Origin: Liolophura sinensis
Lineage: Eukaryota; Mollusca; Polyplacophora; Chitonida; Chitonidae
Reading direction: 5' to 3'
NCBI RefSeq assembly: GCF_032854445.1
Contig: NW_027018325.1
Location: 1 to 41,628 of the forward strand
Length of the DNA stretch: 41,628 nucleotides
Part shown: one piece after another, positions 1-9,781 of the stretch
Numbering within the stretch: position 1 is the stretch's first letter
Layout of the letters: each line of letters opens with the position of its first letter
Position numbers and translations under genes: made by a program
The notes under the pieces: model-generated
What the model was told of the DNA's origin: nothing
The model's input: the letters and a program-made list of their open reading frames with translations, nothing else
Databases searched by the model: none

Positions 1-3000
1 TCTTTATCTACATGTTGAAAAACCACACCATTTGTATATAAAAAACACAAGTACTTGATACAGTCTGCTGTAAAAAGTACAATTAAACACTGACCCACAT
101 CAATAAGGTGCCAAAAGATGCGCAATTGGCCAGGCATCTCAGCTGTTGAAAAATTGCAAATTTCCTTGGTTTCCATGGAGTAAGAGCCGTTGCTGGGCAC
201 GTGATTTTCACATAAATGCTCATTCAATTGTAGCTACAGCCATAAGTGTTGGTCGGAGAGCAACGCGGTTTGCACCATTCGAATTCTCGTCACAAAATAC
301 GTCGGATTAGCCTCTTACCAGCAGCATTGGAACAGTTTTACCACTTTTGGGATTTTTGCCTGGGCTTTTTGCTAATTCAATTCGGCTACATTTACTATGT
401 AATATCGCGACTGGTCATTACTATATTCAACTTTTGATTATAAGTTATGTGCCCTTCGGTAGCCCAGAAGACGTCAAATCTTTGGGCCAAGCCCATTTAA
501 CTCATCCAGCAATTGTCTTACTTCTAAGTCGAAGACAAACTCAATGTCTTTATCTACATGTTGAAAAACCACACCATTGTATATAAAAAACAACAAGGTA
601 CTTGATACAGTCTGCTGTAAAAAGTACAATTGAACACTGACCCACATCCAATAAGGTGCCAAAAGATGCGCAATTGGGCAGCATCTCCAGCTGTTGAAAA
701 ATTGCAAATTTCCTTGGTTTCCATGGAGTAAGAGCCGTTGCTGGTCACATGATTTTCACATAAATGCTCATTCAATTGTCGCTACAGCCAATAGTATTGG
801 TCGGAGAGCAACGCGGTTTGCACCATTCGATTTCTCGTCACAAAATACGTCGGATTAGCTTCTTACCAGCAGTATTGGAACAGTTTTTCCACTTTTGGAT
901 TTTTGCCTGGGCTTTTTGCTAATTAAATTCGGCTACATTTACTATGTAATATCGCGACTGGTCATTACTATATTCAACTTTTGATTATAAGTTATGTGCC
1001 CCTTCGGTAGCCCAGAAGACGTCAAATCTTTGGGCCAAGCCCATTTAACTCATCCAGCAATTGTCTTACTTCTAAGTCGAAGACAAACTCAATGTCTTTA
1101 TCTACATGTTGAAAAACCACACCATTTGTATATAAAAACAACAAGGTACTTGATACAGTCTGCTGTAAAAAGTACAATTGAACACTGACCCACATCAATA
1201 AGGTGCCAAAAGATACGCAATTGGGCCAGGCATCTCCAGCTGTTGAAAAATTGCAAATTTCCTTGGTTTCCATGGAGTAAGAGCCGTTGCTGGTCACGTG
1301 ATTTTCACATAAATGCTCATTCAATTGTCGCTACAGCCAAAAGTATTGGCCGGAGAGCAACGCGGTTTGCACCATTCGATTTCTCGTCACAAAATACGTC
1401 GGATTAGGCCTCTTACCAGCAGTATTGGAACAGTTTTTCCACTTTGGGATTTTTGCCTGGGCTTTTTGCTATTAAATTCGGCTACATTTACTATGTAATA
1501 TCGCGACTGGTAATTACTATAGTCAACTTTTGATTATAAGTTATGTGCCCTTCGGTAGCCCAGAAGACGTCAATCTTTGGGCCAAGCCCATTTAACTCAT
1601 CCAGCAATTGTCTTATCTTCTAAGTCGAAGACAAACTCAATGTCTTTATCTACATGTTGAAAAAACCACACCATTTGTATATAAAAAACACAAGGTACTT
1701 GATACAGTCTGCTGTAAAAAGTACAATTAAACACTGACCCACATCAATAAGGTGCCAAAAGATGCGCAATTGGGCCAGGCATCTCCAGCTGTTGAAAAAT
1801 TGCAAATTCCTTGGTTTCCATGGAGTAAGAGCCGTTGTTAGGCACGTGATTTTCACAGAAATGCTCATTCAATTGTCGCTACAGCCAAAAGTATTGGTCG
1901 GAGAGCAACGCGGTTTGCACCATTCGATTTCTCGTCACAAAATACGTCGGATTAGCCTCTTACCAGCAGCACTGGAACAGTTTTTCCACTTTTGGATTTT
2001 TGCCTGGGCTTTTTGCTAATTCAATTCGGCTACATATTTTATGTAATATCGCGACTGGTCATGACTATATTCAACTTTTGATTATAAGTTATGTGCCCTT
2101 CGGTAGCCCAGAAGACGTCAAATCTTTGGGCCAAGCCCATTAACTCATCCAGCAATTGTCTTACTTCTAAGTCATAGACAAACTCAATGTCTTTATCTAC
2201 ATGTTGAAAAACCACACCATTTGTATATAAAAACACAAGGTACTTGATACAGTCTGATGTAAAAAGTACAATTGAACACTGACCCACATCAATAAGGTGC
2301 CAAAAGATGCGCAATTGGGCCAGGCATCTCCAGCTGTTGAAAAATTGCAAATTTCCTTGGTTTCCATGGAGTAAGAGCCGTTGCTGGTCACGTGATTTTC
2401 ACATAAATGCTCATTCAATTGTCGCTACAGCCAAAAGTATTAGTTGAGGACCAACGCTGTTTGCACCATTCGATTTCTCGTCACAAAATACGTCGGATTA
2501 GCTTCTTACCAGCAGTATTGGAACAGTTTTTCCACTTTGGGATTTTTGCCTGGACTTTTTGCTTATTAAATTCGGCTACATTTACTATGTAATATCGCGA
2601 CTGGTCATTACTATAGTCAACTTTTGATTATAAGTTATGTGCCCTTCGGTAGCCCAGAAGACGTCAAATCTTTGGGCCAAGCCCATTTAACTCATCCAGC
2701 AATTGTCTTACTTCTAAGTCGAAGACAAACTCAATGTCTTTATCTACATGTTGAAAACCACACCATTTGTATATAAAAAAACACAAGGTACTTGATACAG
2801 TCTGATGTAAAAAGTACAATTGAACACTGACCCACATCAATAAGGTGCAAAAAGATGCGCAATTGGGCCAGGCATCTCCAGCTGTTGAAAAATTGCAAAT
2901 TTCCTTGGTTTCCATGGAGTAAGAGCCGTTGCTGGGCACGTGATTTTCACATAAATTCTCATTCAGTTGTCGCTACAGCCAAAAGTATTGGCCGGAGAGC

Positions 3001-4850
3001 AACGCAGTTTGCACCATTCGATTTCTCGTCACAAAATACGTCGGATAGCCTCTTACCAGCAGCATTGGAACAGTTTTTCCACTGTTGGATTTTTGCCTGG
3101 TCTTTTTGCTAATTGAAATCGGCTACATTTACAATGTACCATCGCGACTGGTCATTACTATATTCAACTTTTGATTATAAGTTATGTGCCCTTCGGTAGC
3201 CAGAAGACGTCAAATCTTTGGGCCAAGCCCATTTAACTCATCCAGCAATTGTCCTTACTTCTAAGTCGAAGACAAACTCAATGTCTTTATCTACATGTTG
3301 AAAAAACCACACCATTTGTATATAAAAAACACAAGGTACTTGATACAGTCTGCTGTAAAAAGTACAACTGAACACTGACCCACATCAATAAGGTGCCAAA
3401 AGATGCGGAATTGGGCCAGGCATCTCAGCTGTTAAAAATTGCAAATTTCCTTGGTTTCCATGGAGTAAGAGGTCTTATTGGGAACTTGATTTTCACATAA
3501 ATTCTCATTTAATTGTCGCTACAGCCAAAAGTAATGGTCGGAGAGCAACGTGGTTTGCACCATTCGAATTCTCGTCACAAAATACGTCGGATTAGCCTCT
3601 TACCAGCAGCATTTGAACAGTTTTCAACTTTTGGATTTTTGCCTGGGCTTTTTTGCTAATTAAATTCGGCTACATTTACTATGTAATATTGCGACTGGTC
3701 ATTACAATAGTCAACTTTTGATTATAAGTTATGTGCCCTTCGGTAGCCCAGAAGACGTCAAATCTTTGGGCCAAGCCCATTTAACTCATCCAGCAATTGT
3801 CTTACTTCTAAGTCGAAGACAAACTCAATGTCTTTATCTACATGTTGAAAAACCACAAACATTTGTATATGAAAAACACAAGGTAACTTGATACAGTCTG
3901 CTGTAAAAAGTACAATTAAACACTGACCCACATCAATAAGGTGCCAAAAGATGCGGAATTGGGCCAGGCATCTCCAGCTGTTGAAAAATTGCAAATTTCC
4001 TTGGTTTCCATGGAGTAAGAGCCGTTGTTAGGCACGTGATCTTCACATAAATGCTCATTCAATTGTCGCTACAGCCAAAAGTATTGGTCGGAGAGCAACG
4101 CGGTTTGCACCATTCGATTTCTCGTCACAAAATACGTCGATTAGCTTCTTACCAGCAGTATTGGAACAGTTTTCCACTTTTGGATTTTTGCCTGGGCTTT
4201 TTGCTAATTAAATTCGGCTACATTTTCTATGTAATATCGCGACTGGGTCATTACTATAGTCAACTTTTGATTATAAGTTATGTGCCCTTCGGTAGCCCAG
4301 AAGACGTCAAATCTTTGGGCCAAGCCCATTTAACTCATCCAGCAATTGTCTTACTTCTAAGTCGAGACAAACTCAATGTCTTTATCTACATGTTGGAAAA
4401 CCACACCATTTGTATATAAAAAACACAAGGTACTTGATACAGTCCTGATGTAAAAAGTACAATTAAACACTGACCCACATCAATAAGGTGCCAAAAGATG
4501 CGCAATTGGGCCAGGCATCTCCAGCTGTTGAAAAATTGCAAATTTATTTGGTTTCCATGGAGTAAGAGCCGTTGTTAGGCACGTGATTTTCACATAAATT
4601 GCTCATTTAATTGTAGCTACAGCCATAAGTGTTTGGTCGGAGAGCAACGCGGTTTGCACCATTCGATTTCTCGTCACAAAATACGTCGGATTAGCCTCTT
4701 ACCAGCAGCATTGGAACAGTTTTTCCACTTTTGGATTTTTACCTGGCTTTTGCTAATTAAATTCGGCTACATTTACTATGTAATATCGCGACTGGTCATT
4801 ACTATAGTCAACTTTTGATTATAAGTTATGTGCCCTTCGGTAGCCCAGAA
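1..4850 (+). repeat. Nine-monomer HOR, copy 1 (left edge truncated)
   Basis: Monomer order is a (partial, 1-469), b (470), c (1018), d (1566), e (2114), f (2660), g (3206), h (3754) and i (4303). Each type carries the same linked variants as its counterpart about 4.93 kb downstream: ACACATGA with CCAATAG in b, TTAGTTGAGGACC in e, CAACGCAG with ACTGTTGG in f. Private differences from copy 2 are mostly single-base indels, for example CAAGTAC near 33 against CAAGGTAC near 4977, and AAATTGCTC near 4600 against AAATGCTC near 9530. Confidence 0.92.
1294..1301. promoter_or_regulatory. Palindromic E-box TCACGTGA (example copy)
   Basis: A full 8-bp palindrome of the kind bound by bHLH-leucine zipper factors. 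It is found in types c and e and in e-related monomers. Many other types keep only the six-base core (GCACGTGAT). Type b has CACATGA, types o and p have CACGTAAC, and types q and g have other broken forms. Binding is not shown by the sequence. Confidence 0.3.
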
Positions 4851-5396
4851 GACGTCAAATCTTTGGGCCAAGCCCATTTAACTCATCCAGCAATTGTCTT
4901 ACTTCTAAGTCGAAGACAAACTCAATGTCTTTATCTACATGTTGAAAAACCACACCATTTGTATATAAAAAACACAAGGTACTTGATACAGTCTGCTGTA
5001 AAAAGTACAATTAAACACTGACCCACATCAATAAGGTGCCAAAAGATGCGCAATTGGGCAGGCATCTCCAGCTGTTGAAAAATTGCAAATTTCCTTGGTT
5101 TCCATGGAGTAAGAGCCGTTGCTGGGCACGTGATTTTCACATAAATGCTCATTCAATTGTAGCTACAGCCATAAGTGTTGGTCGGAGAGCAACGCGGTTT
5201 GCACCATTCGAATTCTCGTCACAAAATACGTCGGATTAGCCTCTTACCAGCAGCATTGGAACAGTTTTACCACTTTGGATTTTTGCCTGGGCTTTTTGCT
5301 AATTCAATTCGGCTACATTTACTATGTAATATCGCGACTGGTCATTACTATATTCAACTTTTGATTATAAGTTATGTGCCCTTCGGTAGCCCAGAA
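4851..5396 (+). repeat. Monomer type a
   Basis: Diagnostic linked variants: AAAAAACACAAGG, AATTAAACACTG, TTGCTGGGCACGTGA, AATTGTAGCTACAGCCATAAGTGTTGG, TTCGAATTC and TTCAATTCGG. Other copies begin at 9782 and 13068, with a partial one at 1-469. It shares the TAGCTACAGCCATAAGTG block with type i, its left neighbour across the HOR boundary. Confidence 0.88.
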
Positions 5397-5943
5397 GACG
5401 TCAAATCTTTGGGCCAAGCCCATTTAACTCATCCAGCAATTGTCTTACTTCTAAGTCGAAGACAAACTCAATGTCTTTATCTACATGTTGAAAAACCACA
5501 CCATTTGTATATAAAAACAACAAGGTACTTGATACAGTCTGCTGTAAAAAGTACAATTGAACACTGACCCACATCAATAAGGTGCCAAAAGATGCGCAAT
5601 TGGGCCAGGCATCTCCAGCTGTTGAAAAATTGCAAATTTCCTTGGTTTCCATGGAGTAAGAGCCGTTGCTGGTCACATGATTTTCACATAAATGCTCATT
5701 CAATTGTCGCTACAGCCAATAGTATTGGTCGGAGAGCAACGCGGTTTGCACCATTCGATTTCTCGTCACAAAATACGTCGGATTAGCTTCTTACCAGCAG
5801 TATTGGAACAGTTTTTCCACTTTTGGATTTTTGCCTGGGCTTTTTGCTAATTAAATTCGGCTACATTTACTATGTAATATCGCGACTGGTCATTACTATA
5901 TTCAACTTTTGATTATAAGTTATGTGCCTTCGGTAGCCCAGAA
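5397..5943 (+). repeat. Monomer type b
   Basis: Diagnostics: AAAAACAACAAGG, AATTGAACACTG, GGTCACATGATT (E-box lost), CAGCCAATAGTATTGG, TTAGCTTC and CAGTATTGG. Other copies begin at 470, 10330 and 13615. The last two share extra private changes, GTCTCACTTC and GCTAGAGCC. Confidence 0.88.
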
Positions 5944-6491
5944 GACGTCAAATCTTTGGGCCAAGCCCATTTAACTCATCCAGCAATTGTCTTACTTCTA
6001 AGTCGAAGACAAACTCAATGTCTTTATCTACATGTTGAAAAACCACACCATTTGTATATAAAAACAACAAGGTACTTGATACAGTCTGCTGTAAAAAGTA
6101 CAATTGAACACTGACCCACATCAATAAGGTGCCAAAAGATACGCAATTGGGCCAGGCATCTCCAGCTGTTGAAAAATTGCAAATTTCCTTGGTTTCCATG
6201 GAGTAAGAGCCGTTGCTGTCACGTGATTTTTCACATAAATGCTCATTCAATTGTCGCTACAGCCAAAAGTATTGGCCGGAGAGCAACGCGGTTTGCACCA
6301 TTCGATTTCTCGTCACAAAATACGTCGGATTAGCCTCTTACCAGCAGTATTGGAACAGTTTTTCCACTTTGGGATTTTTGCCTGGGCTTTTTGCTAATTA
6401 AATTCGGCTACATTTACTATGTAATATCGCGACTGGTAATTACTATAGTCAACTTTTGATTATAAGTTATGTGCCCTTCGGGTAGCCAGAA
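5944..6491 (+). repeat. Monomer type c
   Basis: Diagnostics: AAAAACAACAAGG, AAGATACGCAATT, CACGTGA at the E-box, GTATTGGCCGGAGAGC, TTAGCCTC, CAGTATTGG, and ACTGGTAATTAC in most copies. Other copies begin at 1018, 10878 and 14164; the last two share GAGCAATGCGG. Confidence 0.88.
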
Positions 6492-7041
6492 GACGTCAAA
6501 TCTTTGGGCCAAGCCCATTTAAATCATCCAGGCAATTGTCTTACTTCTAAGTCGAAGACAAACTCAATGTCTTTATCTACATGTTGAAAAACCACACCAT
6601 TTGTATATAAAAAACACAAGGTACTTGATACAGTCTGCTGTAAAAAGTACAATTAAACACTGACCCACATCAATAAGGTGCCAAAGATGCGCAATTGGGC
6701 CAGGCATCTCCAGCTGTTGAAAAATTGCAAATTTCCTTGGTTTCCATGGAGTAAGAGCCGTTGTTAGGCACGTGATTTTCACAGAAATGCTCATTCAATT
6801 GTCGCTACACGCCAAAAGTATTGGTCGGAGAGCAACGCGGTTTGCAACCATTCGATTTCTCGTCACAAAATACGTCGGATTAGCCTCTTACCAGCAGCAC
6901 TGGAACAGTTTTTCCACTTTTGGGATTTTTGCCTGGGCTTTTTGCTAATTCAATTCGGCTACATATTTTATGTAATATCGCGACTGGTCATGACTATATT
7001 CAACTTTTGATTATAAGTTATGTGCCCTTCGGTAGCCAGAA
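6492..7041 (+). repeat. Monomer type d
   Basis: Diagnostics: AATTAAACACTG, GTTGTTAGGCACGTGA, TTCACAGAAATGC, CAGCACTGG, TTCAATTCGG, TACATATTTTATG and GGTCATGACTA. Other copies begin at 1566 and 14716; the latter lacks the CAGAAATG and CATGAC changes. Confidence 0.87.
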
Positions 7042-7588
7042 GACGTCAAATCTTTGGGCCAAGCCCATTTACTCATCCAGCAATTGTCTTACTTCTAAGT
7101 CATAGACAAACTCAATGTCTTTATCTACATGTTGAAAAACCACACCATTTGTATATAAAAACAACAAGGTACTTGATACAGTCTGCTGTAAAAAGTACAA
7201 TTGAACACTGACCCACATCAATAAGGTGCCAAAAGATGCGCAATTGGGCCAGGCATCTCCAGCTGTTGAAAAATTGCAAATTTCCTTGGTTTCCATGGAG
7301 TAAGAGCCGTTGCTGGTCACGTGATTTTCACATAAATGCTCATTCAATTGTCGCTACAGCCAAAAGTATTAGTTGAGGACCAACGCTGTTTGCACCATTC
7401 GATTTCTCGTCACAAAATACGTCGGATTAGCTTCTTACCAGCAGTATTGGAACAGCTTTTCCACTTTGGGATTTTTGCCTGGACTTTTTGCTTATTAAAT
7501 TCGGCTACATTTACTATGTAATATCGCGACTGGTCATTACTATAGTCAACTTTTGATTATAAGTTATGTGCCCTTCGGTAGCCCAGAA
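7042..7588 (+). repeat. Monomer type e
   Basis: Diagnostics: AAGTCATAGAC, TATTAGTTGAGGACCAACGCTG, TTAGCTTC, CAGTATTGG and CCTGGACTTTTTGC. The copy at 2114 has the same right part but a different left-middle part (ACACAAGG and CTGATG instead of ACAACAAGG and CTGCTG), so one of the two is a patchwork. Related monomers are at 16908 and in the right half of 19656-20204 (TTGGTTGAAGACC). Confidence 0.86.
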
Positions 7589-8136
7589 GACGTCAAATCT
7601 TTGGGCCAAGCCCATTTAACTCATCCAGCAATTGTCTTACTTCTAAGTCGAAGACAAACTCAATGTCTTTATCTACATGTTGAAAAACCACACCATTTGT
7701 ATATAAAAAACACAAGGTACTTGATACAGTCTGATGTAAAAAGTACAATTGAACACTGACCCACATCAATAAGGTGCAAAAAGATGCGCAATTGGGCCAG
7801 GCATCTCCAGCTGTTGAAAAATTGCAAATTTCCTTGGTTTCCATGGAGTAAGAGCCGTTGCTGGGCACGTGATTTTCACATAAATTCTCATTCAGTTGTC
7901 GCTACAGCCAAAAGTATTGGCCGGAGAGCAACGCAGTTTGCACCATTCGATTTCTCGTCACAAAATACGTCGGATTAGCCTCTTACCAGCAGCATTGGAA
8001 CAGTTTTTCCACTGTTTGATTTTTGCCTGGTCTTTTTGCTAATTGAAATCGGCTACATTTACAATGTACCATCGCGACTGGTCATTACTATATTCAACTT
8101 TTGATTATAAGTTATGTGCCCTTCGGTAGCCCAGAA
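7589..8136 (+). repeat. Monomer type f
   Basis: Diagnostics: TCTGATGTAAAAAG, GGTGCAAAAAGATG, AAATTCTCATTCAGTTG, GCCGGAGAGCAACGCAG, CCACTG at the TTTTCCAC site, TTGAAATCGG and ACAATGTACCATCG. Other copies begin at 2660 and 15810. It is the only type of the left HOR that carries the GTACCATCG form typical of the right-hand subfamily. Confidence 0.86.
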
Positions 8137-8149
8137 GACGTCAAATCTT

Positions 8150-8217
8150 TGGGCCAAGCCCATTTAACTCATCCAGCAATTGTCTTACTTCTAAGTCGAA
8201 GACAAACTCAATGTCTT
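8150..8217 (+). other. Conserved hairpin cluster (example copy)
   Basis: Three inverted repeats lie within 70 bp. TGGGC/GCCCA (8150-8154, 8158-8162) closes a 3-nt loop. TGTCTT (8181-8186) pairs with AAGACA (8199-8204), with an inner ACTT/AAGT. The same AAGACA can instead pair with TGTCTT at 8212-8217 around a 7-nt loop. The two last hairpins exclude each other. Nearly every monomer has the same arms; type q breaks the first stem (TGAGC). This is the clean example copy. A role is not known. Confidence 0.5.
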
Positions 8218-8230
8218 TATCTACATGTTG

Positions 8231-8290
8231 AAAAACCACACCATTTGTATATAAAAAACACAAGGTACTTGATACAGTCTGCTGTAAAAA
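8231..8290. other. A-tracts spaced near whole helical turns (example copy)
   Basis: Runs of five or six A start at 8231, 8253 and 8286, 22 and 33 bp apart, close to two and three helical turns. Such spacing favours intrinsic curvature, a common property of satellite DNA. The runs are present in most complete monomers; the deleted monomers keep only the first. Confidence 0.4.
8248..8279 (+). promoter_or_regulatory. TATA-like motif with initiator-like site (example copy)
   Basis: TATATAAA at 8248-8255 is followed 28 bp downstream (first T to A) by ACAGTC at 8274-8279, a layout close to a TATA plus initiator core promoter. It is present in most monomers, broken in type h (TATATGAA) and deleted in the 340-bp monomers. 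An AT-rich satellite can produce this by chance, so promoter activity is only a possibility. Confidence 0.25.
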
Positions 8291-8684
8291 GTACAACTGA
8301 ACACTGACCCACATCAATAAGGTGCCAAAAGATGCGGAATTGGGCCAGGCATCTCCAGCTGTTTAAAAATTGCAAATTTCCTTGGTTTCCATGGAGTAAG
8401 AGGTCTTATTGGGAACTTGATTTTCACATAAATTCTCATTTAATTGTCGCTACAGCCAAAAGTAATGGTCGGAGAGCAACGTGGTTTGCACCATTCGAAT
8501 TCTCGTCACAAAATACGTCGGATTAGCCTCTTACCAGCAGCATTTGAACAGTTTTTCAACTTTTGGATTTTTGCCTGGGCTTTTTGCTAATTAAATTCGG
8601 CTACATTTACTATGTAATATTGCGACTGGTCATTACAATAGTCAACTTTTGATTATAAGTTATGTGCCCTTCGGTAGCCCAGAA

Positions 8685-9233
8685 GACGTCAAATCTTTGG
8701 GCCAAGCCCATTTAACTCATCCAGCAATTGTCTTACTTCTAAGTCGAAGACAAACTCAATGTCTTTATCTACATGTTGAAAAACCACAACATTTGTATAT
8801 GAAAAACACAAGGTACTTGATACAGTCTGCTGTAAAAAGTACAATTAAACACTGACCCACATCAATAAGGTGCCAAAAGATGCGGAATTGGGCCAGGCAT
8901 CTCCAGCTGTTGAAAAATTGCAAATTTCCTTGGTTTCCATGGAGTAAGAGCCGTTGTTAGGCACGTGATCTTCACATAAATGCTCATTCAATTGTCGCTA
9001 CAGCCAAAAGTATTGGTCGGAGAGCAACGCGGTTTGCACCATTCGATTTCTCGTCACAAAATACGTCGGATTAGCTTCTTACCAGCAGTATTGGAACAGT
9101 TTTTCCACTTTTGGATTTTTGCCTGGGCTTTTTGCTAATTAAATTCGGCTACATTTACTATGTAATATTCGCGACTGGTCATTACTATAGTCAACTTTTG
9201 ATTATAAGTTATGTGCCCTTCGGTAGCCCAGAA
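8685..9233 (+). repeat. Monomer type h
   Basis: Diagnostics: CACAACATTTGTATATGAAAAAC (the TATATAAA motif is broken), AATTAAACACTG, GATGCGGAATTGG, GTTGTTAGGCACGTGATCTTCAC, TTAGCTTC and CAGTATTGG. Other copies begin at 3754 and 11977. Confidence 0.87.
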
Positions 9234-9781
9234 GACGTCAAATCTTTGGGCCAAGCCCATTTAACTCATCCAGCAATTGTCTTACTTCTAAGTCGAAGAC
9301 AAACTCAATGTCTTTATCTACATGTTGGAAAACCACACCATTTGTATATAAAAAACACAAGGTACTTGATACAGTCTGATGTAAAAAGTACAATTAAACA
9401 CTGACCCACATCAATAAGGTGCCAAAAGATGCGCAATTGGGCCAGGCATCTCCAGCTGTTGAAAAATTGCAAATTTATTTGGTTTCCATGGAGTAAGAGC
9501 CGTTGTTAGGCACGTGATTTTCACATAAATGCTCATTTAATTGTAGCTACAGCCATAAGTGTTGGTCGGAGAGCAACGCGGTTTGCACCATTCGATTTCT
9601 CGTCACAAAATACGTCGGATTAGCCTCTTACCAGCAGCATTGGAACAGTTTTTCCACTTTTGGATTTTTACCTGGGCTTTTTGCTAATTAAATTCGGCTA
9701 CATTTACTATGTAATATCGCGACTGGTCATTACTATATTCAACTTTTGATTATAAGTTATGTGCCCTTCGGTAGCCCAGAA
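9234..9781 (+). repeat. Monomer type i
   Basis: Diagnostics: ACATGTTGGAAAACC, TCTGATG, AATTAAACACTG, AAATTTATTTGG, GTTGTTAGGCACGTGA, GTAGCTACAGCCATAAGTG and TTTTTACCTGG. Other copies begin at 4303 and 12522. Confidence 0.87.

Larger units (their letters stand above)
8137..8684 (+). repeat. Reference monomer (type g), clean 548 bp
   Basis: Chosen as reference because it and its neighbours are exactly 548 bp long. Internal order: GACGTC at 8137; GGGC hairpin 8150-8162; overlapping hairpins 8181-8217; A-tracts 8231, 8253 and 8286; TATATAAA 8248-8255; the CAGCTGTT region near 8355; CCATGG near 8390; the E-box position, here degenerate (GGGAACTTGATT, about 8411); GGTCGGAGAGCAACG near 8467; TTCGAATTCTCGTCAC near 8494; then TTAAATTCGGCTAC and ATTGCGACTGGTCATTAC. 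Type g is marked by AGGTCTTATTGGGAACTTGA, AGTAATGGTCGG, CAACGTGG and GAATTC. Confidence 0.9.
4851..9781 (+). repeat. Nine-monomer HOR, copy 2 (complete, 4931 bp)
   Basis: The only complete copy of the higher-order unit: a b c d e f g h i, bounded by markers at 4851 and 9782. The unit length of 4931 bp is one short of 9 x 548. Matching types in copies 1 and 2 are far more alike than neighbouring monomers, which is the definition of a higher-order repeat: the nine-mer was amplified as one unit after its members had diverged. Confidence 0.93.

Noticed and set aside
8485-8505. tRNA-like or RNA polymerase III B-box around CATTCGAATTC
   Set aside because: TTCGAAT resembles a T-loop, but the flanking GG and CC are missing, there is no matching A-box or cloverleaf, and most monomer types read TTCGATTTC.
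8480-8510. CENP-B box or similar centromere motif
   Set aside because: CCATTCGATTTCTCG and AATTCGGCTACAT contain TTCG but lack the required A and CGGG at the right spacing.
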